From contig OX463845.1 in NCBI GenBank assembly GCA_949825065.1, positions 21,508,692 to 21,572,691 of the forward strand: a stretch of DNA of 64,000 bases. Reading direction: 5' to 3'. How positions within the stretch are numbered: the first letter of the stretch is position 1; each line of letters begins with the position of its first letter. The notes under the pieces were generated by a model that was given only the letters and a program-made list of their open reading frames with translations, had not been told where the DNA came from and did no database searches. Of the stretch, positions 46,460-57,400 are shown in pieces. A program made the translations under genes and the position numbers. Source of the DNA: Odontocerum albicorne (Eukaryota; Arthropoda; Insecta; Trichoptera; Odontoceridae).

Positions 46460-47465
46460 AAAAATAATAATAATAAAAAAAACAGTGGAAAATACAAAAG
46501 AAAAAATAAGTGTTTTATTTATTCAAAATTATTTAATTTAGTTGCTGAAATATTAATTTTCAAGCTTTAGGTACATAAATTCATCACTTGACACTGGCCT
46601 ATTCCCTTTCATATATAGTTCACATCCATTATTCGAGAAGAAGTCAATCTATTTTAACATTTTCTAAGGTTCTAATAAATAAAAATAATCATAATACACA
46701 AATTATGATATATCAAAACTTATACATAACAGACTTATTCAGTTTTGCAGTCCAAAATAAAACCGCTGCCCAGTGTTTGTATAGACATTAGCATATATAT
46801 ATATATGTAATTGCATGGTAGATGAGCTAATTTGTTGGCATAGTAAAAATAGGCAACGATTTTTATCAATTTACTGTATGACCAACAAATTAACTACAAA
46901 ATATTACTTTTCTTGTTCTTCTAAATATTGTAAAAGTTTATTTTTGTTACTTAGATCAAAAATATACAATTCCTTTGGCCTAAAAAAGACTAAGCTTATA
47001 ACTTTTTTACTGTTTACTTATTTTTTATTTTCCAGATTAAGCACACTTATGAAATTTTAAAATGGTAACCTTCAATGTTCATCATCAGATAAAAATCATT
47101 TTAAAAAATTATGTAAGTGAACGGTTGATTATTTTGACAAAAAGAAAATACTGTGGGCATTTTAATATTAGAAATGATAATCATGATCAAAATTCAGTTT
47201 GAGTAATAGAGGTTGGCTGAATTCCCAGGAAGAGGTTGTACTGTCGAATTGTACTGTCCGCACTGAGGCAGCAATGGAGGTAGTGCGGCAGAGTGTACAC
47301 GAGGATCCATCTGTGTCTACTCAATCATGGAGGTTTTACATTAACTTTTTGGAGAAGAAAAAACTTTGCACATTTGAACTAAGCTGGTTGGTTGGAAGAA
47401 ATAGTTGTATGGCAAAAAGTCTATAAAGAAAAGTAAAATTAAATAAAATTGCTTTAATTTAAAAA
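46460..47465. other. AT-rich intergenic DNA downstream of TONSL
   Basis: No gene was recognised. A remnant SINE body motif ('ggttggttggaagaaatagt') lies at 47380-47425, and a short (AT)n run at about 46791. Confidence 0.4.
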
Positions 47466-47467
47466 CA

Positions 47468-47850
47468 TACATCCCATCATGCCATTTCCCTGTTGGGGTA
47501 GGCAGAGAGGAGATAGCACCGAGCTTTCTTATCATGACACTTCCTTCGCTCTTGTTTCTCTTACTCCTTACCTTTCCTTCTTTCAAATTTTTTTTACTTG
47601 GTCCAACCATATTTTTCTTAGTCGTCCTCTATGTAGACTTCCATTTATGCTTGTATTATAAATATGTTTTGTTGGTCTTTCCTCACCCATCTGTTTAATT
47701 GCTTTTTTTACCCTACTTAACACATCAGTTTTTAGCTCACATTCATCCTTGTATTTCCACTGTATTTACTTGGCATCTTTCATTCATTTCAATACCTCAA
47801 TGTTGGCACTAATACGGTGTTGTGAACCATAAAATACATATATTCAAACC
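47468..47850 (-). mobile_element. LINE 3' end fragment ('HD' family), minus strand
   Basis: The minus-strand frame ends 'ISSLPTPTGKWHDGM' near 47470. Upstream are 'KYGWTK' and 'VHNTVLVPTL'-like remnants near 47640 and 47830. It lies just beyond the TONSL polyadenylation signal. Confidence 0.6.
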
Positions 47851-47927
47851 GAGCTATATCAAGCCATACCTACTAAAAATTATAAAAAAAAGGTAAAGAA
47901 AATAAGATAGAAAAACTTAAAAAATGT

Positions 47928-47933
47928 TTTATT
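47928..47933 (-). terminator. AATAAA polyadenylation signal of TONSL
   Basis: The minus strand reads 'ctataaataaaacatttttt' about 140 bases after the TGA at 48070. It is the first well-placed canonical signal and implies a short 3' UTR. Confidence 0.6.
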
Positions 47934-48069
47934 TATAGTTAAGATTAAATAACACATACAAATCAATAAAAACAAAACTATTTACAGTACTGCAATAATT
48001 TTCAATTATTAAACTACATAAATAATATATTTACATTAAAATAAAGTTCATCAGAAATATCACAGTTGA

Positions 48070-48418
48070 TCATAAAACAGTTAAATGCAATTCATTGTAC
48101 ATTCCTCTTTCTACTACTGCTTCACTGTCCCATTTGTTCATCCACATGTTGGAAAACTGTTGGATCATTCTTTCTTCTTCCAAAACTACAAAGCCTGGTG
48201 TAATTTTCAGTGATTTTGTTCTAGATATTCCAATTTCAGAGAACCAATTATCTTGTAAATCACTTTCCTTTAGATACTTGAATATTTGATGGCATCCTTC
48301 TAAATTGATGTTCACTAAAGAAGGTTCATGTTGAATGAGCTTTTTCAATGATAACACAGTTAGTTCTGGATTGTAACAAAATCTTGCTATCTCTAGATTT
48401 TCACATTTCGATATTGAT
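48070..48418 (-). CDS. TONSL: TONSL terminal exon: last LRR and C-terminus
   Basis: Acceptor 'cttttacag|ATCAAT'; stop TGA at 48070-48072. It encodes 'SKCENLEIARFCYNPELTV' and 'LKKLIQHEPSLVNINLEGC', then a divergent C-terminal tail with no close counterpart that I recall. Confidence 0.88.
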
Positions 48419-51400
48419 CTGTAAAAGAAAACATTTTTTATGCGATTAGAAAAACACATTACACTTCATAGAGGGAGGCAGAATGTTGAAAAGATACAAG
48501 CTTTGATGATGCAGACTGTTGATTGGAACTATTTGGTAAGATTATAGTTTCACCGAGTCAAAAAGTTTATTTCCAAATATGAATCTACGTACTTAAATAT
48601 TTCATTTGAAAAAAAATTGTGACAAACCACAGTTCAAATATATCAACTATTTTCAATCAAGCATTCATAAAGTTTTTTTATGACCTCCGTGGCCTAGTTG
48701 GTAAGACTCCTGTCTTCTAACTCAGGAGTTATGGGTTCAATTCCAATGGAAATTTCAACCCATGGTACCAATTTTTTTTAAAAGGTTACCCGTCATGTTT
48801 TCACATATGCCCACTTTAAGATCTTTCTGATAGGTTAGAAGAGATAACCACATGGCAATAAACCTGCCAGATTGTACTGTATACAAGTAATGGGTAAAAT
48901 AATACAATATATTCGACATGGTGATGCAAACATTTGAAGAGTGTGGGTGGAACACAATATTGTCTTCGGCTCCGTTAATAGAGCCTTCAGGTTAAGAACC
49001 ACTGGAATGGGCTTTAAATCATTATCTGTAATTATATGTGTTGGAAATGTACGCTGAGAAGAAACAATAACCTCTTCGATGAACTCTGTGCGAACATGAA
49101 TGTTATCAGTAGGTGAAGAAAATAAAATGAAAATGTGAAATTTTATTTAATGGTTTATATAGCACTGCATAGTGACAAAGTTTACACATAAAACACTAGA
49201 TGAAAAGATAGTTGCTAATTATAATATAAATGAAAAACTGCACAAAAATGTATTGCTTCCATGTTGTATAGAAAAATATTTTCACAAATATATTTCAGTT
49301 CGTTAACAAGTACTAACCTGAGTATTTGTGAAACATCACCATCGGTAAGGTTGCATCTTGATAAATCCAGTTCTTTTAATTTAATAGCAGTAAAACTCTC
49401 CATTACTGTAGCTACAAAATCACCGCTAATGTCTAAACCTTCTAATTTTAAATGAGTCATTACATAAGGATTTACAGAATCTAATATTAGTCTCAACACA
49501 TTCTTTTGTATTTTATTTAAACTAATATCCAATATTTCCAGATTTTTCAAATTCATCATTTCTATAGATCTTTCTGAAGTTTGTAAAGTGACATCACAGG
49601 CTCGTAAATGCAATCCTTTCAAACGGAGAAGTGTTGTCAAATTCATAACATAATTAAATCCAATATCACCGAGTGGATTAAAACTTAAATCCAGATCTAT
49701 TAAATTATTTGCCGCTATTGAATTGGGTTTTTCAAATGCACATATTAAACTTTTCAAACCTCCTGCATCAATGCAATTGCCACTTAAATTGATACATTTT
49801 ATTTGTGTTAATGTCGGAAGGCAATGGGCTAAATATTTGAGACCATCATTTCCTATAAAATTATTTGGTAACAATAATGTAGTGAGATTCGTTTGGTGAT
49901 TAAGAGATTTAAAAACTGGTTGGACTTCACTAGGACTTAAGTTGAGACTTGATAAAGGTAGGATATGTGTTGCTTGACTGGATTCAAGTACGCTTCGTAT
50001 GTACTCATCAACATCTGCAAATGAAGAACATAATTTTGTTATGTGGAAATATAATAAAAATCTGACTTATTTATTATCAATTACACTAAAAGTTTGAAAT
50101 CTTAAACTTCAATATCTCAGATCACAACAAAATAAATTTGTAAACCTTTTTAAAATAATAAGTTATCCTTTTTATATGGGGATTTTACCAAGTGGCATAG
50201 AAAATTATTTGGTACTTCGTTAAAGATTCGAAGAAATTGGTAATAATATACTCAAAAAACACTATACAAGTTTCAAGTAAATTAATACTGAACATTATTA
50301 ACTGTTGTTTTTTTATACAAAATATGTTTTGTTTTACTCTTAAGTAGTCCAAAGCTAATTTATTCCCTAAGTCTGCTCTGACCTGTTTTAAGTTGGCCGC
50401 AACATTCAATGTATCTTTCACCTACTGGAGGCAAATTCCAGCTGATAATATTGGCTTGCAGTTCCAATGGGCCTATAACAAGACTTAAAGGATCTTCATC
50501 AGCTAAAAGAGCTCCATCATTAGTCAATAAACTTAAGGATGGTTGAACACCTTCAATACTGAAAATTGAAATAAAATAACAAAATTATGACAAATGTTAA
50601 AAATATAATACATACAGTTAAAAATATTATATTTTTGATGTGTACACATTAAAACCAAGTTATAACAATTTCCCTTCCATGTCTTGATTTTAATAGTCCG
50701 GTCAGATGGCAGCTAACTTTTTAAAATTTACATTATTTCAACACTTTGAAAATAAAAATAAATGTTTTCCACGAACTAATCTCCCCCTAAATATGACAAT
50801 TTTTTACATACATGTATGTAGAAACATACATACTATCATGCTATTTCTGTGCCTGGCTAGGCAGAGAGATGAAAACGCCAGACTTTCCTAATGTGACAAG
50901 TTTTTTGCCACTTCTATGATTTATCTGACTTTCTATATTTCCTTCTTTCCAAATAGCATTGACTTAATCCAACCATACTTTCATCTTCCAATTTGCACTA
51001 TACATTTTTTTTGTTAATTCATTTGTATTACATGCCCAAACCATTTCAGAGTGTTCTTCTTCATCTTACTCAACACATCAGCCATCAGTTCACATTCATC
51101 CGTAATCACTTCATTCCGTATGGTCTAAATTGTCACCCCATATATTCTTCTAAGGGCACACGTTTCTAGATCATTTATTTGGATCCTTTAAGTATTTTTC
51201 CACATTCACGTTTCACTCCCATACATCAATATTAGTACTAAAATACTGTTGTGAACTATGTATCAACTTTGTAGATTTTGATACTGTCCGGTAAGTATTG
51301 GGAGTACAAATTAGTTCGGTCCGTTTCCAAAAGATGGCTCTGGCTGTTATGAATGGTTCATAGTGACAGCCGATTTTGGCGGTTTCAGAGAGGTTAGACA

Positions 51401-54400
51401 TCTGCCAATAATATTCAGTTTATATCGCTTTGAGTTTCATGCAAAAACCTTGTTTTGTACAGTGTTGAAAATGTCGAATTTTGTGTTAACCAAGCAGCAT
51501 TTGCGGGAGGTTTTAATTTTCTGCTTTAATTGGAAGAAAAGTGCAGCTGAAGCCCATCGAATGCTTGTCGAAGTTTATGGTGACGATGCTCCAACTGATA
51601 AATCATGTAGGGAATGGTTTCGACGTTTCAAGGATGGAGATTTCAGCATCGAAGACAAGCCTCGCTCTGGACAGCCAAAAAAATTCAAGGACAAAGAATT
51701 AGAGGCATTATTCGAAGAAGATCAGAGTCAAACGCAAGAGGAGCTTGCAGAATCATTGGGAGTGACTCAACAAGCCGTTTCCGTACGATTGAGAGCCATA
51801 GGAATGATTCAAAAACAAGGAAATTGGGTGCCTTATGAACTGAAACCGAGAGATGTTGAAAGGCGATTTTTCACTTACGAGCAGCTGATTCAAAGGCAAC
51901 AAAGAAAAGGTTTTTGCATTGGATTGTAACTGGAGATGAGAAGTGGATATTCTATGACAACCCCAAGAAGAAAAAATACTACGCTAAGCCCGGTCAATCG
52001 TTGCCATCGACCTCAACATCAACACCAAAACCGAACATACATGGTCGAAGATCATGCTCTGTATCTGGTGGGACCAAAGGGGTGTTGTTTACTATGAGGT
52101 GCTGAAACCTGGCGATTCCATTACGGGCGATCGGTATCGGCTACAATTAATTCGTTTGAGACGTGCATTGCGAGAAAAACGGCCGAAATACGAGCAAAGA
52201 CATGATAAAGTTATTCTTCTTCATGACAACGCTCGGCCTCATGTCGCAAAAGTCATAAAAAAATATTTGGAAACGCTCAAATGGGATGTTTTACCGCACC
52301 CGCCGTATTCCCCGGACATTGCTCCTTCTGATTACTGGTTGTTCCGAAGGATGCAGCACGATTCGGCAGGTCACCGGTTCACTTCTTTCGTAAAAACCAA
52401 AAATTGGCTCCAAACTTGGATCGCCTCAAAAGACGAGTCATTTTTTTGAGATGGAATTCGAAAATTGCCTGAGAGATGGGAAAAAGTAGTAGTCAGCGAT
52501 GGACAATACTTTAATGGATCTGTTCATTCATTTTGTTTAGAAATAAATGCATTTTTGAACAAACAAAAAAAACGGACCGAACTAATGTGTACACCCAATA
52601 TATGATTTAGTACCCCATAAACTTTGTCTCCTATCGCTACACACCATTCGAAATCTCTCTTAACTCTTCCATCACCTGAGAAAATATTATCCAAATAGCA
52701 GAATCACTCAAATTGTTCTAATCTTTCATTGTTCACCCATATATCACATATAGTTTTCCTTTCACACTTTTCTTATACCATGACTTGGGATTTCACAACA
52801 TTCATTCTCAGATCTCTCATACAATTTACTTATTAAGCTCTGTAATTTATCTTCATACTCTGCTAACACTGCCATGTCATCAACTACATACATTCCCATT
52901 CGATATTTGTATTTCTAAAATTAATTTTCAATATCATCATCTTCATTATTGTTAATGAAGATATTAATAGACAAGATTAAATTGCAGTAATAAAAAAAAA
53001 CACTTACTTGTAATATCTTCTTGACGCTTCCTTTGAAAGCCAACTTATGGTTAAAGAATCAACTCTATCAAGTAACACTGGGATCAATAGAAGTTTATCC
53101 TGAATTCGTACCCGTACTGCAGCTGGTGCTATTGAAGGTTGAGAAGGAGCAAAATTTGGCAAATTTCCCGGTCTTGTTATCTGCATTGATACATTTTCAT
53201 GCTGACTCATGCCTTTTACTCTATCAATAATATTTTGTTGCTGACTTTGTTCTGAGGTTGAATCTGGTTCTTCAGAACATGCGAGAGTTCCTCTTTTAGA
53301 TGTTAAACTGAAGTTTGTATATGAATCTGTATCACTACTGATACCATCATTGGAAGTTGAGTTAGCTTTGGATCTTTCAGATTTCTGTCTAGTAAAACCA
53401 GTTCTTGTTAAAGTTAACTGACGTTTCCATTTTCTACGTTCATTCTTTTCTTTGAAAACATCTTCAGTAGATAATTTCCCTGAGAAATTTAGAGAATTAT
53501 TCTCACAAACTTCAGGAGGAATATTTTCTCTTTGTATCAGATCAGCATCCATTGAGTTACTGTCACTATCACAAATTTCATTAGCGACAGGCAGATTCTC
53601 CAGGAATCCATAACTGTTGATAATATCAGTCTCTGGGGTTGCCTTATGAGGAGTTGAGACATTACTCTTAACAATCCTATTGTCACTTTTAAATGGTGAT
53701 TTTACTGAATCTTTTGATTTTCTTTTTATACATTCATTTTCATGACTATTTCGATTTTTTCTCTTTTTTCCATGTGATTGTTGCACATCATCTTCAAGCC
53801 AATCATCTCCTACTTCATCTGGCTGCAAAAAAGCTCCTTTCTTTCGTTTTTCTTTATCTTTAAATATTTCTTGATCACTTTCAGTATCGGTAATATTATG
53901 TCTATTTCTCAAAGATTCCATCGCATTCCTGTACTCTCGAACACCATTATTTTTACCTTTTGCTGGAATTTTGACTGGTCTTATATCTTCAGTTGAAGAA
54001 TTACTGGAATCATCTTCAATGAAATTTCTATTTTTGGCTTTGTGTCCCAATAATGAATAATTATCATCATCACTTTCATCGAATTTCGTTGACCTATTTA
54101 TTTCATTGAAACTTCTTGAAGCCCTTTGTAAATTAGATTTGTTTTCGTGAACTAAATTTTGTGAGTTTGGTTCAGTAATGGGAGTAGAACTAATATTTTC
54201 ACCTACTTTCTCAAGACTTTTGTGAATTCTAGCACACAAAGTTTCATAAAATATATGTTCCGTTGCATCTAAAACCTCATTTGCCTTCCATTCTCTTAAA
54301 ATATGTAAAACTGATTTTCCATGATCATTTTTAATAGAAGGCGAAGCTCCATTATCCAAAAGTAGTTCAACGATCTCTAAAAACCCATTACCTGCAGCAT

Positions 54401-57400
54401 CATGCATAGGAGTAATACCTAAAACAAATATTAAAATACATATAAGATTAACAGCATGTTACAAATTAAAGTTTTAAAAAATTTATGCATTTGTCAAGAC
54501 TAACATATTGATCAATAAATCCAGGGACTAACCAACAGGTGGCGCCTCTAATAACAAATCCATATTATTCTCTATTAGTACCAGCCTTTAGAAGTTACGT
54601 GTCAAACTTTCATGACATTCCGACATTGTATCATTGAGTTAGTGGTTTTAGTGACGCTACTTTTGCTATTTTCAAAATAATGGAAAAAACCGAATTTCGT
54701 GTGTTGATAAAACATTGCTTTTTAATGGGAAAAAATACCGTTCAAACTCAGCGATTGCTTGAAAAGTGTTATCCGGGCTCTGCTCCGTCGAAAACAATAA
54801 TTTGTCGGTGGTATGCTGATTTCAAACGCGGTCGTACAGACACAAATGATGCTGCACGCTCTGGTCGTCCAAATGAGGCTGTTTCACCACAAAACATAAA
54901 AAAACCCTTAAAATCGTGATGGAAAATCGCAAAGTAAAGTTGCGTGAGATAGCTCACATCCTGAAGATATCATTTGGTAGTGTTTACACTATTTTGCATG
55001 AATTTGGTCATGAAAAAGCTTTTTTCTAAATGGGTGCCGCGTTTGCTCACAATGGAACAGAAACAACAACGCATCGATGATTCAGAGCGCTGTTTGGCAC
55101 TGTTTACACGAAATAAACAGGAGTTTTTGCGTCCGTTTGTGACAATGGAAACTTGGATCCACCACTATACTCCGAAATCAAATCGGCAGTCAGCTGAATG
55201 GAGAGCAGCCGGTGAAAGTCATCCAAAGCGATCAAAAACTCGACAATCGGCCGGGAAGGTTATAGCCTCCGTATTTTGGGATGCGAATGGTATAATATTC
55301 ATCGATCACCTTGAAAAGGGAAAAATCATCAATAGCGAATATTACATAGCGTTATTGGAGCGTTTGAAGGCAGAAATTGCAAAAAACCGGCCCCTTTGAA
55401 GAAGAAAAAAGTTCTCTTTCATCAGGACAATGCACCGTGTCACAAGTCGATGGTAACGATGCCAAATTGCATGAATTGAACTTTGAATTGCTTCCGCACC
55501 CACCGTATTCTCCAGATTTGGCCCCAGCGACTATTGGCTGTTCGCAGACCTCAAAAAGATTCTCCGGGGAAAAAGATTTGGCTCCAGTGATTGCCGAAAC
55601 TAACACCTATTTTGAAAACAAAGATAAATCGTTCTACACGGCTGGCATAGAAAAGTTAGGAAAGCATTGGAATGAATGTATCGCTCTTGAAGGAGACTAT
55701 GTTGATGAATAAAGAAGAATTTTGGCAAATAAATTTTGTTTTAGTAGTTAGTCCCGGGACTTATTGATCGATGTATTATATTTGATTACCAATCATCTTA
55801 CTATTGGATCAAATAAGGTTATAAATTATCTTATATGTTATTTAAATTTAAGGCAATTTAATTGATTTGACTAAAACACTTCTTTTTTACATACGATAAG
55901 TATGACTTTAGCGGTTTCACGGTTTTCCCCTCATCATCAGGGGAGCTCAAACAAGACAGAATTATGTTTGGGTTAGCATAGACAAACTAGACGCGTCTAA
56001 TGGTAAAAAATCAGACTTTGGGTTGGGCGTGGAGGGAGGCAGGAAATAACTTCGGTAAGCAGCAGTGAGACCTTGGGAAGGTTCAGCAACTGGTCATATA
56101 TGCCCATGCACTGCTGCGTAACGAAGATAAACATGTACAGTACAAATGTGCAGCCAATATCAAATATCCTTCACAAGTGTCAAGTGAATAATAAAATGGC
56201 ACGAAAGGAATTGGCCACAGCTTTGGACATTAAAAAAACTTTACATGGAGCCTTCTTTATGAATGCCGCAGTACCCGCTGACATACCATGCACTTGAGCA
56301 CGCTCATGTGGAACCTCCTTTACTTGTCTCAGTCTCCATCCCCATACGCCTTTAGGAAATAGGGAATTCCACATACATTTCTTGTTCAAAGCGACCCAAC
56401 TATGGGAACAGTTTTCTAGTTTATCATCACGATCTGCTTCCAGCAATTGTTTAACAGATCAATACTAGTTCTCAAATCAAGTTGTGCTAGTTACTCACAC
56501 TTAGCAAATTCATAAACTTTTTTGCTTTTTATATATTTCCCATTAGTTTAAACTTCACATATTTTATACTTGGTGATTTGAAACAATATTAAGATTCTCA
56601 CGCCATTAATATTTTTTAAGTCAAATAATTGGAAAACTCCAAAATACAAAACTAGATAATTTACAAAGCACTTGGCTTTTTATTTACACCCACTCGTGTC
56701 GAACCCCCTTTACTTACACCATGGTACTATCGCAACTGTGTGCCTGTGTCCATTTGTATGGAGCATAAATATCTCGAAATAAATTAAGATCCTACCTTAA
56801 AATGTTCTCAGAAAACCCAATGTTGATAAATAATACTCTGAAAACTAATAAGTTATGTTTTTGTTTCCATAGGTACCTACATATAATTAATGCGTCATGA
56901 ATTTTTATTAGTATTGTATAATTATACATTTACGATATATTATTGAGTAATATGCGAAAATATATGTACAGGAAAAATTTCATTATAAGGAATATGTAAT
57001 TAATGAATATTTTTTGTTGTACATACATAAAATAGTATGTTTTATGAATCCTGTTTCAATGAAACAAAAATGTCAATATAATGAACAACGAGGAGATCCG
57101 AACCAACAGGCTTGGATGACACAAGCAATATTTAACAAAGTACTAATGAATTTGGAAGCTCAGATGAAGATAAAAAAAGGACAAATCTTGTTTTAATTAT
57201 TATTGCTCAGCACATAATTTAACATGCAAACTAAAACAGGTTCAAGTTGATTTTTTTACCTCCAAATTGTACAGCATTTCTGCAACCTTTGGATCTGGGA
57301 ATTATATGTGCAGTAAAAATGCATTACAGTAGTCAACTTATAAAAAGTTATTACTGAACCTCGTTTTGGATGAGAATAAAAAATAGGTGTTTAAGAAACA

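Larger units (their letters stand above)
50815..52930 (-). mobile_element. LINE fragment ('HD' family) split by a mariner, in TONSL intron
   Basis: The minus-strand RT C-terminal half enters at about 52930 with the degenerate catalytic box 'VDDMAVLAEYEDKLQ'. It continues to 'RDFEWCVAIGDKVYGVLN' at about 52620, is interrupted by the mariner at 51298-52598, and resumes with 'LILMYGSE', 'CALRRIYGV', 'NTLKWFGHV' and 'SSLCLARHRNS' down to about 50830. It is sense to TONSL. There are multiple stops, and the YADD box is mutated to VDDM. Confidence 0.7.

Noticed and set aside
48682..48754. Possible tRNA gene with good A and B boxes
   Set aside because: It continues directly into the shared SINE body and tail, and the acceptor stem does not pair.
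50185..50421. 78-codon minus-strand frame next to a TONSL exon
   Set aside because: It is out of phase with the conserved TONSL frame. The splice donor at 50383 joins the correct frame to the LRR exon.
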